DNA from: Paramuribaculum sp.
GTDB lineage: Bacteria; Bacteroidota; Bacteroidia; Bacteroidales; Muribaculaceae
DNA: 47,656 nucleotides
Reading direction: 5' to 3'
Assembly: GCA_029060545.1 (NCBI GenBank)
Contig: JAIDTT010000081.1
Span: 1 to 47,656 of the forward strand
The position numbers and the translations under genes are program-made. The notes under the pieces were generated by a model that saw nothing but the letters and a program-made list of their open reading frames with translations, did not search any database and had not been told where the DNA came from. Within the stretch, counting starts at the first letter, position 1, and every line of letters begins with the position of its first letter. Positions 1 through 9,494 of the stretch are shown piece after piece.

Positions 1-1
1 T

Positions 2-856
2 AATAAGGTCGTGCTCGACTTCGCATTGCCTGCAGCCTTGTTTGTATCAATCGTACAGGCTACCCGAGAGGACCTCGTTAAAGATGCCACACTGACATTA
101 GTGTCTACCATTGGTATCATGGCCTGTTTCATGCTGGTCTACTTCGTATTCCGCATGTTTAAGAAAAATACCGGCGCCGACGCCGCAGTGTCGGCACTGA
201 TCAGTGGCTCACCTACTATCGGCTTCCTCGGATTTGCCGTACTTGAGCCTATCTTCGGCACCAATGCTTCCGTAGCCCTCGTGGTTGCTATCGTGGGCAT
301 CGTTGTCAACGCCATCGGTATTCCGGTCGGTCTATCCCTGATGAATGCCTCACTTGCCAAGCAGAACCCCAACCACAAGTCGCAGTCGGCTTGGAAGCCG
401 GTACTTCACGCACTCGCACAGCCTGTGGCATGGGCTCCTATCCTCGCTGTCGTATGGGTACTCGCCGGTATTCCTTGGCCGAAAGAGCTCAGCCCCTCCT
501 TCGATCTTATCGCCAAGGCCAACGCTTCGATGGCCGTATTCTCAGCCGGTATCACCCTGTCGGCTATTAAGGTCACCATCAACTGGCAGGCCGTCCTCGG
601 TTCCATCATGAAGATGATCGTAATGCCTGCCGTAGTCCTGATTCTCGGTCTGCTCTTCGGTATGGATCCCTTCAATCTGAAGATGCTTGTAGTGGCAGCA
701 GCCCTTCCGCCGGCCTTCTCCGGTATCATCATCGCCGACGAATACGATACCTACGTGGCTACCGGTACATCATCGCTTACACTTTCGGTAATCCTCTTCA
801 TCGGATTCTGTCCGCTCTGGATATGGCTTACCGACCTTGCGATAGCAGCATTCTAA
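2..856 (+). CDS. AEC-family (auxin efflux carrier / malonate-type) permease, 5' truncated by window edge
   Basis: Hydrophobic multi-TM protein; frame open upstream of the GTG at 11 to the window edge; motifs such as 'LPPAFSGIIIADEYDTYVATGTSSLTLSVILF' resemble AEC transporter C-termini. Confidence 0.7.
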   Translation, partial: NKVVLDFALPAALFVSIVQATREDLVKDATLTLVSTIGIMACFMLVYFVFRMFKKNTGADAAVSALISGSPTIGFLGFAVLEPIFGTNASVALVVAIVGIVVNAIGIPVGLSLMNASLAKQNPNHKSQSAWKPVLHALAQPVAWAPILAVVWVLAGIPWPKELSPSFDLIAKANASMAVFSAGITLSAIKVTINWQAVLGSIMKMIVMPAVVLILGLLFGMDPFNLKMLVVAAALPPAFSGIIIADEYDTYVATGTSSLTLSVILFIGFCPLWIWLTDLAIAAF

Positions 857-940
857 TCTATCCTTAGATACCTCACGGAAGAGGCTCTCCGCCATAGTGG
901 TGAAGAGCCTCTTCTGTGTATAGTTGGGAGTGTGTGGGAA

Positions 941-2974
941 TCAGTCGCCCATAGTGCGGAGCAGTTCGTCGTTCGATGATGTGCGCTCCATACGGTCTTT
1001 GATAAATTCCATCGCTTCGATCGAGTTGCGGTCGGAGAGGAAGCGGCGCAGGATCCACATGCGGTTGAGAGTCTCGTCGCGGAGCAGGAGATCGTCGCGG
1101 CGGGTGCTCGAAGCCATAATGTCTACAGCCGGGAAGATGCGCTTGTTGGATAGTTTGCGGTCGAGCTGAAGCTCCATATTGCCGGTGCCCTTGAACTCCT
1201 CGAAGATCACCTCGTCCATCTTCGAGCTCGTCTCTGTCAGAGCGGTGGCGATGATGGTGAGCGAACCGCCGTTCTCGATATTTCGGGCTGCGCCGAAGAA
1301 TCGTTTGGGCTTCTGGAGGGCGTTTGCGTCCACGCCGCCCGAGAGGATCTTGCCCGATGCAGGAGCGCAGGTATTGTATGCGCGGGCCAAACGGGTGATC
1401 GAGTCGAGCAGTATCACTACGTCGTGACCGCACTCGACAAGGCGTTTAGCCTTCTCAAGCACTATGCCGGCAATCTTCACGTGGCGGTCGGCAGGCTCGT
1501 CAAATGTTGAGGCTATCACCTCGGCGTTCACACTGCGGCTCATGTCGGTCACCTCCTCCGGACGTTCGTCGATCAGAAGGATCATGATGTAGGTTTCGGG
1601 ATGATTGGCGGCGATAGCGTTCGCGATATCCTTCAGAAGTATGGTCTTACCGGTCTTTGGAGGAGCCACGATCAGACCGCGCTGACCCTTACCTATCGGC
1701 GAGAACATATCCACCACGCGGGTTGATATATTATCCGAGCGGCCACTTGTGAGATCAAACTTCTCGTCAGGAAAGAGGGGAGTGAGGTGCTCGAAAGGTA
1801 TTCGGTCGCGGATATATTGGGGCGAACGGCCGTTGACGCTCAGCACCTCCACCAGAGGATAGTACTTGTCGTTTTCACGTGGCGGACGGATTATCGCCTC
1901 CACCACGTCGCCGGCCTTCAGCGCATTCTGGCGGATCTGCTGCTGAGTGAGATACACATCATCGGGCGAAGCGAGATAATTGTAGTCACTTGAGCGGAGG
2001 AAGCCGTGACCCTCGGGCACAATCTCAAGCACACCCGTCGCACGCAGGCGGTTGTCGAAGCTATAAGCCTGTTCCTGCTGCTGAGGCTGCTGCTGATTAC
2101 CGTTGTTGTTGCGGTTCTTCTTATTGCGGTTTTTCTGATTCTGGTTCTGCTGCTGACGCGGATTCTGCCACGGCTCATTCAGGGTGATGGGCGCTACGGC
2201 AGCAGCTGCTGCTGCCTCTTCCTTCTCGCGCTGCGAGCGAGGCACGAATTTACGACCCTCGCCGCGGGGGAAGAATGAGCCGAACGATGAATCCCCGCCT
2301 CCGGGGCGGAAATCGCGCTGATTGTTGCGGCGCTGCTGCTGATTCTGCTGCTCACCCTGTTGCTCTTCCGTTGCAGGCTCAGTAGGCTGTTCGGGCACAG
2401 CCGGAACTTCAGGCTTGGTATGAGGCTGCTCGGGTGTGGCTGCTTCATGTGCGGGCACCTCCTCTATGGGTGCGTCGGCTGCAGCTTCTGCTTCTATCTC
2501 CGACTTGCGGCGACGGCCTCGGCGACGCTTCGGCTGTTCTTCGGCATCGGCCGCAGGCTGTTGTGCAGCAGCCTCGGCTGTCGGTTCGGCCGGCATTGAC
2601 TCGGATTCTGTCTGTGCTTCGACGGCAGGCGCTTCTGCCCCAGCATTCTTAGGCTTGCGGCCACGCTTTTTGGGCTGCTTCTGCTCGGCAGCCTCAGCCG
2701 CCGGCTTCGCTTCCGTCGGCGCGGTAGCCTCGGCAGACGTTTCTGCCGGCTGATCAGCCGTCTTTTTTGCACGCGGTTTGCGCTGCTTCGGTTCCTTAGG
2801 TTGCTTGGCTTTCTTTTCAGCCACAGATGTAGATGCATTTATGGCCTGCTGGTCAAGAATACCATAGATCACATCCTCCTTGTCGGAACTGTCGATTTTC
2901 TTAAGGCCGAGCGAGTCGGCGATGTTTTTGAGTTCGCTATCGTTCATCGACGATAGTTCATCGTACTTATACAT
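941..2974 (-). CDS. rho: Transcription termination factor Rho with long low-complexity N-terminal extension
   Basis: C-terminal ~370 aa contains Rho RNA-binding and ATPase motifs ([71 protein letters not shown]); N-terminal ~300 aa is A/E/P/K then R/N/Q rich. Confidence 0.97.
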   Translation of the reverse strand: MYKYDELSSMNDSELKNIADSLGLKKIDSSDKEDVIYGILDQQAINASTSVAEKKAKQPKEPKQRKPRAKKTADQPAETSAEATAPTEAKPAAEAAEQKQPKKRGRKPKNAGAEAPAVEAQTESESMPAEPTAEAAAQQPAADAEEQPKRRRGRRRKSEIEAEAAADAPIEEVPAHEAATPEQPHTKPEVPAVPEQPTEPATEEQQGEQQNQQQRRNNQRDFRPGGGDSSFGSFFPRGEGRKFVPRSQREKEEAAAAAAVAPITLNEPWQNPRQQQNQNQKNRNKKNRNNNGNQQQPQQQEQAYSFDNRLRATGVLEIVPEGHGFLRSSDYNYLASPDDVYLTQQQIRQNALKAGDVVEAIIRPPRENDKYYPLVEVLSVNGRSPQYIRDRIPFEHLTPLFPDEKFDLTSGRSDNISTRVVDMFSPIGKGQRGLIVAPPKTGKTILLKDIANAIAANHPETYIMILLIDERPEEVTDMSRSVNAEVIASTFDEPADRHVKIAGIVLEKAKRLVECGHDVVILLDSITRLARAYNTCAPASGKILSGGVDANALQKPKRFFGAARNIENGGSLTIIATALTETSSKMDEVIFEEFKGTGNMELQLDRKLSNKRIFPAVDIMASSTRRDDLLLRDETLNRMWILRRFLSDRNSIEAMEFIKDRMERTSSNDELLRTMGD

Positions 2975-3290
2975 ATTTATTAATTATACTGTATATATCT
3001 TTTGCAGATGTAGGTGGCTTCAGTTCAGCTGTTTGGCCGTATAGCCTCCGATGGCGGAGCATCAGTGTCGTATGTGATGTCTGGAATTTTGTGCGTTGGC
3101 CGCTAAGTAATATCTGTCGCGGACATATTTAGACGCAGTTCAAGCAAAACAAACTGAATTCTGGCTACCGAAGTATTCGAAAAAAATTATAGAATTGATA
3201 CGGAATGAATAAGTGAAAAAACCGTGAAGCAGGCCTAAATTTCAGGTATATAACCAAAAATCAGCAATACTGCTTCCCCTTATTCGACCA

Positions 3291-3298
3291 CAAAGTTA
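3291..3298 (-). promoter_or_regulatory. Putative -7 element TAACTTTG for rho, implying a ~300-nt 5' leader
   Basis: Reverse complement of caaagtta matches the Bacteroidetes TAnnTTTG consensus. Confidence 0.4.
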
Positions 3299-3412
3299 AT
3301 AAAAAAATCCCAATTCCCAAAATTCCATACTTTATAACATCCGAACGGGAGGAAAATCGTCGTACACTAATGCGATGGTATCATATATTGTGATTTATCG
3401 GATATAATTTGC

Positions 3413-3420
3413 TATATTTG
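3413..3420 (+). promoter_or_regulatory. Putative -7 element TATATTTG upstream of the radical SAM gene
   Basis: Matches TAnnTTTG about 23 nt upstream of ATG 3444. Confidence 0.5.
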
Positions 3421-3443
3421 CGTATTATACATCCGACGGCATC

Positions 3444-4073
3444 ATGATTCAACCTCACGCAAAGATAATAGGTATATCACGCCACCGTATAGTGACGGAT
3501 GGCGATGGTGTCACTACGCTTGTGGCTTTTCATGGGTGCCAGTTGCGTTGTCTTTACTGCCTGAATCCACAATCGATAGGTCCCGGACGACGTTTTAGAG
3601 ACTTCACACCTCAGACCCTGTACGATTTCGTAAAAGTAGACGAACTCTATTTTTTAGCAACAAATGGCGGGGTGACCTTTGGCGGTGGAGAGCCGGCGAT
3701 GCATCCCGATTTCATATGTCAGTTTCGTGATTTGTGCGGTGGATCATGGCATCTTACAATAGAAACGTCGCTCAATGTCCCGACAGAGAATATTAAGGCT
3801 CTGTTGCCTGTAGTGGATTCATGGATTATCGACATTAAAGACATGAATCCGGATATTTACCGACGTTATACCGGTAATGATAATTCGCTTGTGGAAAGCA
3901 ATCTACAATTGCTTGCAACGAGTGGACGCACGAAAGATTGCCTTATGCGTCTGCCTCGGATTCCTAAATTTAACTCCGGTTCGGATTGTGAAAAGAGCCG
4001 GGATAAGCTTTCAGAATTGGGATTCAATAATTTTGATATGTTTAATTATCAACTACACCATAACGCATTATGA
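3444..4073 (+). CDS. Radical SAM protein related to pyruvate formate-lyase/glycyl-radical-enzyme activating enzymes
   Basis: CQLRCLYC (CX3CX2C), NGGVTFGGGEP (GGE-type SAM motif), DIKDMNPDIYRRYTGNDNSLVESNLQLL typical of the PflA family. Confidence 0.85.
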   Translation: MIQPHAKIIGISRHRIVTDGDGVTTLVAFHGCQLRCLYCLNPQSIGPGRRFRDFTPQTLYDFVKVDELYFLATNGGVTFGGGEPAMHPDFICQFRDLCGGSWHLTIETSLNVPTENIKALLPVVDSWIIDIKDMNPDIYRRYTGNDNSLVESNLQLLATSGRTKDCLMRLPRIPKFNSGSDCEKSRDKLSELGFNNFDMFNYQLHHNAL

Positions 4074-4993
4074 AACGAGGTAAACGTGTCTGTAAGATCC
4101 TTAAGGAGATACGTAGGCAGATAGCCGAGGCTAATGATATCGACTTAATAACTTCCGAATGTCGCTTCAAAGGTGATTGCATGGGCACGTGTCCTAAATG
4201 CGAAGCCGAGTTAGAATATCTGGAGCAGCAGTTACTTGAACGACAACTTGCCGGAAAATTCGTTAATCTGGCCGGTATTTCGGCCGGTGCGGTTGCAATG
4301 CTGTCGCCTTTTGCCATACAATCGCAGACTCCGGCTGATATCCCAACGGATGATATTGCAGTACAGTCGGTGATCAACGCAGATACTATAAAAGGAGTAG
4401 TCTCGTATAGCTATACTTTTAATGGGTCAACCGACTGCGACAGAATGCCCGGCGCTAATGTTTTGAACCTTCGTACGGGTAATAATGTATGGACAGATGC
4501 CGACGGGGAATTTATGATAGAGGCCAATATAGGAGATTATTTGGAAATTTCGTGTCATGGTGCTATTACAGAGGTAATAGTTGTTTCTGACAATACACCA
4601 TTGGATATAATCTTAAATGAAGATGCAAGCATGTTGAGCGATGAGATTGTCATGTTGGGTGCTATCCAGGATCCGCGCGAAGAGAATACGCTTGCGTTGC
4701 GGATTATTGATGCTGGCGGTAATCTGATTCCGAACGAGAACCTTACGTTGGAGTACGTGTACACCTACGCAAATGGCGAGACCAAAACTGTAAGGCCTAG
4801 ACTGTGGGCGATACGTGGTGATGATGTGCTCATTGATACTCGCAAGGGCGTTGGCGCGGATGGAAATCCGCTGAAAAGAGAAGTTTTACGAATCTATGCC
4901 GAGGGCTACGCAAAACCTATCACCTTGAAAATCAATCCGACAAAATGCTTCACTCGTAAAACGGTAAAGTTTAAGTCGAAAAGGAAAAAATAG
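4070..4993 (+). CDS. Membrane-anchored protein: N-terminal Cys-motif domain (CX5CX3CX2C), TM helix, CarboxypepD_reg-like beta domain
   Basis: ATGA overlap with the upstream radical SAM gene; SECRFKGDCMGTCPKCEAE motif; hydrophobic segment FVNLAGISAGAVAMLSPFAI; 'GVVSYSY...PGANVLNLRTGNNVWTDADGEFMIEA' resembles carboxypeptidase-regulatory-like domains. Confidence 0.75.
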   Translation: MKRGKRVCKILKEIRRQIAEANDIDLITSECRFKGDCMGTCPKCEAELEYLEQQLLERQLAGKFVNLAGISAGAVAMLSPFAIQSQTPADIPTDDIAVQSVINADTIKGVVSYSYTFNGSTDCDRMPGANVLNLRTGNNVWTDADGEFMIEANIGDYLEISCHGAITEVIVVSDNTPLDIILNEDASMLSDEIVMLGAIQDPREENTLALRIIDAGGNLIPNENLTLEYVYTYANGETKTVRPRLWAIRGDDVLIDTRKGVGADGNPLKREVLRIYAEGYAKPITLKINPTKCFTRKTVKFKSKRKK

Positions 4994-5096
4994 CAAGTTC
5001 CGACAGATTTAGCACATAATCCCATTTGAACTTTAGTAAGTCTTATGCTTGAGCTTTTAGATTTGTTTTACGGTTGTAATTCAAATTCTAAAGTTT

Positions 5097-6302
5097 ATGG
5101 CATCCATTAAAGTTAAGTTCAGACCTTCGAAGATTACGGATCGCGAAGGCTCAATCTATTATCAAATTATCCATGAGAGATGTGTGCGACACATCGCGTC
5201 GCGTTATCGCGTACTCCCGTCGGAGTGGTGCGATAGGCGAGCGACGGTCATTGCCGGTGCTACTACACCCGAGCGCGAACAGCATTTGCGTTCGATCCGC
5301 GAAGGGATACATTGCGATGTGGAGCGGCTGACTGTCATAATCCGCAAGTTCGACAGGAGTGGCAGGATTTATTCCATAGAAGATGTCGCCGAGGAGTTCA
5401 AGCGTTTTCGTGAGGAATATTCGCTCTTCAACTTTATGGAGCGGGTTATCGATAAGCTACGTGCCAACGGCAAAATACGCACATCCGAGACCTATACTGC
5501 TGCTCTAAGAAGTTTCCGGCATTTCAGGCAGGGGAGGGATATAATGCTCGACCGCCTCAGCACCGCCATAATGGAAGAATATGAGGCGTGGCACACCCGG
5601 CGTGGCATACAGCCCAATACCATATCATTCTACAACCGGATCCTGCGGGCCGTCTATAATCGGGCCGTCGAGGAGGAGGTTATCGAAAACCGATATCCAT
5701 TCCGTCATGTATATACGGGTGTCGACAAGACGGTGAAACGCGCGCTCCCGCTCTCGATAATAAGGAAAATCAACAACCTTGATCTGTCGGGAGTACCCGC
5801 CATGGCGTATGCCCGCGATATGTTTATGCTCAGTTTCATGCTGCGTGGGATGAGCTTCATCGATATGGCCTTTCTGCGAAAGTCAGATCTAAGAGGCGGC
5901 CGCCTGACCTATCGCCGGCGCAAGACCGGGCAGACACTTGTCGTGGCGTGGACCCCGGAAATGCAATGCATCGTTGACCGGTATCCACAAAACGCGATGG
6001 AGTATCTGCTGCCGATCATACGAAAGCCGGCTGAAAACCTCCATACCGTATACCGTAATATAGGCTACAACATCAATCACAATCTCCGAAAGATAGCCTA
6101 TGCAATAGGTCTCAGTGTGCCCTTCACTCTCTATGTAGCCCGACATAGCTGGGCATCAGTAGCCCGAGCCAAAGGAATACCGTTGAGCGTGATAAGCGAA
6201 GGTATGGGACACGATAGTGAAGCCACCACACAGATCTATCTCGCCAGCCTCGATGCCTCCGCCATCGACCGCGCCAATTCCCTCATCCTCCGCAGCCTTT
6301 AG
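5097..6302 (+). CDS. Tyrosine-type site-specific recombinase/integrase (Bacteroidetes type)
   Basis: SFMLRGMSFIDMAFL, YRRRKTGQ, YVARHSWASVARAKG and GMGHDSEATTQIYL catalytic boxes. Confidence 0.93.
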   Translation: MASIKVKFRPSKITDREGSIYYQIIHERCVRHIASRYRVLPSEWCDRRATVIAGATTPEREQHLRSIREGIHCDVERLTVIIRKFDRSGRIYSIEDVAEEFKRFREEYSLFNFMERVIDKLRANGKIRTSETYTAALRSFRHFRQGRDIMLDRLSTAIMEEYEAWHTRRGIQPNTISFYNRILRAVYNRAVEEEVIENRYPFRHVYTGVDKTVKRALPLSIIRKINNLDLSGVPAMAYARDMFMLSFMLRGMSFIDMAFLRKSDLRGGRLTYRRRKTGQTLVVAWTPEMQCIVDRYPQNAMEYLLPIIRKPAENLHTVYRNIGYNINHNLRKIAYAIGLSVPFTLYVARHSWASVARAKGIPLSVISEGMGHDSEATTQIYLASLDASAIDRANSLILRSL

Positions 6303-6315
6303 GTGGAGGGATGGG

Positions 6316-8433
6316 TTAGATCCAGTCGTTCCAGTGGTCGCACAGCGAGCGGACCATGTGGCCGATGGCGGTGTGGGGGTAGCGTTTGGTTATAGTCTTC
6401 AGATTGCCGAGGATGTACTGGGCTTTTGCACGAGCTTCATCGGTAGTCAGCATTGCCAGTGCTGCCTCCACTTCCTGATTGTATATCGCTTCGGTATGCT
6501 TATGACCCGTCGATGTGTTATAATCATAAAGAAATGCATATTTGCGCTTGGCAAAATCGTCGTCCCAGTCGTAACGGAGGTTAGGCGAGAATTTGCCGGG
6601 TATCACTCCTCTCCAATACTGTGTGAGTGCCCAGCACTCCTCAAATGAGTTGAAGCGGCCGATGGCGTACATCAAGCGTGCCATACCGCGATCGTCGGCC
6701 GTTTTGCCGCTTCGCATATCTTTCTGATAATCCAGCATCCGGCGTGCGAATGTGAGTTTGGCATTCTCCGACGATAGAGTTGGTTTTGCGCCGGCGGCAA
6801 ATTCATACTCCCATTCGTCATCTACCCTCCAGCGGCTCGGATAAATGACGAATGGCTCATATTGTAAATATCTGTATATATTCATAGTACGCAGGTATTC
6901 CGGGCTGACATCGGAGAGGTATAGCACTGCGCGAGCGTAGTTGCCTTCGCGCAGTGCTAACGTGCCGATTAATTCATAGTAATAGTCGGAGTCAGTACGG
7001 ATAGTATTGTGCAGGAAGTCGTTGAGCGGAGTCGATTTCATCATGCTGCTGTGGGCGGCGGCAAGTTGCGAGGAGTTGAGGCTGCCCATAAGTTGAAATG
7101 CCAGACCGCCATAATCCGTGGTGTTGCGTTTGTGCTCGATGGCCTTAAGCCAGTCGCTTGGTAATAGCAGACGCAGAAAGTCCATTATATTCCAGTTACA
7201 GCAGATATCTCCTTCCATAGCCAAAGGTTCTGGAGCCATGTTATCGGCATAGGCGCAGAGTGCAATAGCTGCGGCGTAGTCACCTTTTTTCCACAACTCC
7301 GGTACCCAATCCGCGTAGATTATGTTGCGTAACCGGCGTGTCCATTCTTGGGCATGAGGAGTATCAGGGTCGGCGGTGCATTTATCCTCGATCCATTGTA
7401 GATCACAGACCAGCGACCCGATTCGTCCGGAGTGAGCGTCAAGTTTCATCTTGTAGGCGTGGGCGAGGTCGGCGAGCTCCTCACATGAAAATCTTTGCTT
7501 CAATGCCCGCTGCATATAGCGGTCGGCAAGCCGGGTGTTGTGGCCGTATTCATTGTAATAGTAGGCAAGCAGATAGAGCCAGTCGCCACGGCCCGTGGTT
7601 TTCTTTCGCCGAACCATCTTTTGTGCAATCGGAACGATTTCGATGAGTTTGGCCGAGTCAGTGCAGTTGTGGCGTATATATTCCATAATCTGAGGCGCGT
7701 CGGGATTGAGTGTTGCCGTCAGAGCTACCGGATTGTCTGCTTTGATCGACCCGATGGCTCCGGCTTTGGCAAAGAGTGAATCGGCACGCCCTACTTCGCC
7801 GAGACGGCTCCAGCATCCGGCTACATATTTCGATGCCATACGTTTGAGCAGGTTGGAATCGGAAACGAGTGCAAATGCCGAATCGTAGTAGTTGATACAC
7901 TCCGAGTATGCGCGAGAGGCAAACATCGCTCTCACCGCTTGAAATGCGTAGCGGTCGCGGAGGCGCTCCCCGCTGTAGGCTTTGCAGCAGGCTATCTCTG
8001 CGTTGTATTCGCCGGTGGTGCTATGACCGTCTCTATTACGTGGAAAGTACCACGGCGATTTGGTTGATGCCCACTTCTCCTCGATAGCTTTGGCTACACA
8101 CATAAAATCGGCGATTTCATCGTCGCCATTATTATTAAGGTACGCGAAAAATGGATTTTCGCAATATGAGTAACTGCCGTTGACATAATTATTCCAGTCA
8201 CTGAGTGTGCTTGAATACACGGCTTCATTGATAGCGTCCAAGTCCATATCCTTGTATGTGACGGATTGCCATAGCCGAAGATTTTCCTCTCTATCGAAGT
8301 CGGTAGTGACATTGGTATTGAAGAATTCGGGTGTTGGGATGATAGGGAAGTATGGGCCGCAGGCGACGGCGCGATCAGCTACGGTGCTCAGGAGCACACT
8401 AATGGTCAGCAGAAAGAATATTCGAGATCTCAT
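6316..8433 (-). CDS. Secreted hypothetical protein (705 aa), likely helical-repeat
   Basis: N-terminal signal sequence (MRSRIFFLLTISVLLSTVADRAVACGPYFPI); long intact ORF in a codon-biased frame; overlaps the upstream lipoprotein gene by 35 nt. Confidence 0.7.
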   Translation of the reverse strand: MRSRIFFLLTISVLLSTVADRAVACGPYFPIIPTPEFFNTNVTTDFDREENLRLWQSVTYKDMDLDAINEAVYSSTLSDWNNYVNGSYSYCENPFFAYLNNNGDDEIADFMCVAKAIEEKWASTKSPWYFPRNRDGHSTTGEYNAEIACCKAYSGERLRDRYAFQAVRAMFASRAYSECINYYDSAFALVSDSNLLKRMASKYVAGCWSRLGEVGRADSLFAKAGAIGSIKADNPVALTATLNPDAPQIMEYIRHNCTDSAKLIEIVPIAQKMVRRKKTTGRGDWLYLLAYYYNEYGHNTRLADRYMQRALKQRFSCEELADLAHAYKMKLDAHSGRIGSLVCDLQWIEDKCTADPDTPHAQEWTRRLRNIIYADWVPELWKKGDYAAAIALCAYADNMAPEPLAMEGDICCNWNIMDFLRLLLPSDWLKAIEHKRNTTDYGGLAFQLMGSLNSSQLAAAHSSMMKSTPLNDFLHNTIRTDSDYYYELIGTLALREGNYARAVLYLSDVSPEYLRTMNIYRYLQYEPFVIYPSRWRVDDEWEYEFAAGAKPTLSSENAKLTFARRMLDYQKDMRSGKTADDRGMARLMYAIGRFNSFEECWALTQYWRGVIPGKFSPNLRYDWDDDFAKRKYAFLYDYNTSTGHKHTEAIYNQEVEAALAMLTTDEARAKAQYILGNLKTITKRYPHTAIGHMVRSLCDHWNDWI

Positions 8434-9469
8434 CGGGCGTATAATTTGAAAGATTGCTTGTATCGAGGTGATAGAGTATGTTGGAATGAGGCTTGTCGGC
8501 GAGCCGTCGGTCGATCATCTCCTTTACGCGGATGATGTCGGTGTAGTCGGCTACTTCGGAGCGAATCATATCACCGGGCCAAATTATGATGTCGTTGTAC
8601 TGAATTTCATCCGTGGCAATATACCTGTTGGTGTGGCGGTACGAAAATCTGGTGGTGTCGGTAAGATCGAGGCCATTGAGCAGGCCGACGAACTGCCGCT
8701 GGCGGAAAAGCAGTTGCCAGTTATAAGTGGGGTAGGCTACGTCGAGGTGGATAGGATAGTCGGCAAGATGCTTGAGATACGGCTCCACATCGCGCACATC
8801 GATAATGGAATTATTGGTGTCGGGATCATTGAAACTGCCGGTGTTGTAGACCATGAGTACTCCGCGATCGACTGGAGGCACCTGACCCGACAGTTGATGC
8901 AGGCGTATGGTGGAACTTAGGCACCAGGGGAGTTGCTTACCGGCAATTACGGATTTTACCGAATCGCACAGGCGGAAATAGGACTGCTGAGTCGACGAAG
9001 TCCAGTCGCAATCAATCTGCAATTCAGCTACGTTGGGTATCCGGTAGTAGGAGCACATATTGCTTACACGGCTCACTATGTTGTTGGCCAGCATACCCTC
9101 ATTGTCGCTCATTGCTTTAAGGGCTTCCAGTGTGATATAGACCACGGGTACAAACTCGGTAGAGGCCAACGTATCAGCGAATAGAGCCACGGTGGCGTCG
9201 TCGATCTGCACCGAAGCATTAGGGTAAGTGGCATCTTCGGGGTGGTAGGCGTAGGGTTCCTGAGCCACATCGAACATCCGCAGATAGATGCGTCCGATGT
9301 TGTGACTGGCGAGAAATGCGAGGTCGATACTGTCGGGACTAAATACAGTCTTCCAATAGTAGACCGAATTCATTTCCTCGTGGGCAGGGCTTAGGGCCTC
9401 GGTCGAGGCAGCGCGGTCGCAGCATGAGTGGATGAACAGAAGCAGACAAGCGGAGATCAGATACTTCAT
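8399..9469 (-). CDS. Lipoprotein, possibly TIM-barrel DUF3142-like
   Basis: Lipobox LLLFIHSC; 'VAELQIDCDWTSSTQQSYFRL' and 'VLMVYNTGSF' reminiscent of DUF3142/GH-like barrels. Confidence 0.65.
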   Translation of the reverse strand: MKYLISACLLLFIHSCCDRAASTEALSPAHEEMNSVYYWKTVFSPDSIDLAFLASHNIGRIYLRMFDVAQEPYAYHPEDATYPNASVQIDDATVALFADTLASTEFVPVVYITLEALKAMSDNEGMLANNIVSRVSNMCSYYRIPNVAELQIDCDWTSSTQQSYFRLCDSVKSVIAGKQLPWCLSSTIRLHQLSGQVPPVDRGVLMVYNTGSFNDPDTNNSIIDVRDVEPYLKHLADYPIHLDVAYPTYNWQLLFRQRQFVGLLNGLDLTDTTRFSYRHTNRYIATDEIQYNDIIIWPGDMIRSEVADYTDIIRVKEMIDRRLADKPHSNILYHLDTSNLSNYTPDEISNILSADH

Positions 9470-9494
9470 AATCGTGATTGGTTATAGTCGCTGC

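Noticed and set aside
873-1433. 186-aa minus-strand ORF inside rho
   Set aside because: Out-of-frame shadow of the rho coding sequence; arginine-rich, no start context.
2006-2278. Hydrophobic plus-strand ORF ([27 protein letters not shown])
   Set aside because: Artifact of antisense reading of Q/N codon repeats in rho.
1918-2838. Several ORFs on both strands over the rho N-terminal region
   Set aside because: Low-complexity repeats of rho open alternate frames; no independent support.
3444-6302. A complete integrative element carrying the radical SAM pair
   Set aside because: No matching boundary repeats or other mobility genes found; only the integrase is present, so an element is not claimed.
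6217-6648. 143-aa plus-strand ORF across the integrase/705-aa protein junction
   Set aside because: Antisense to a long codon-biased ORF and overlaps the integrase 3' end; composition looks spurious.
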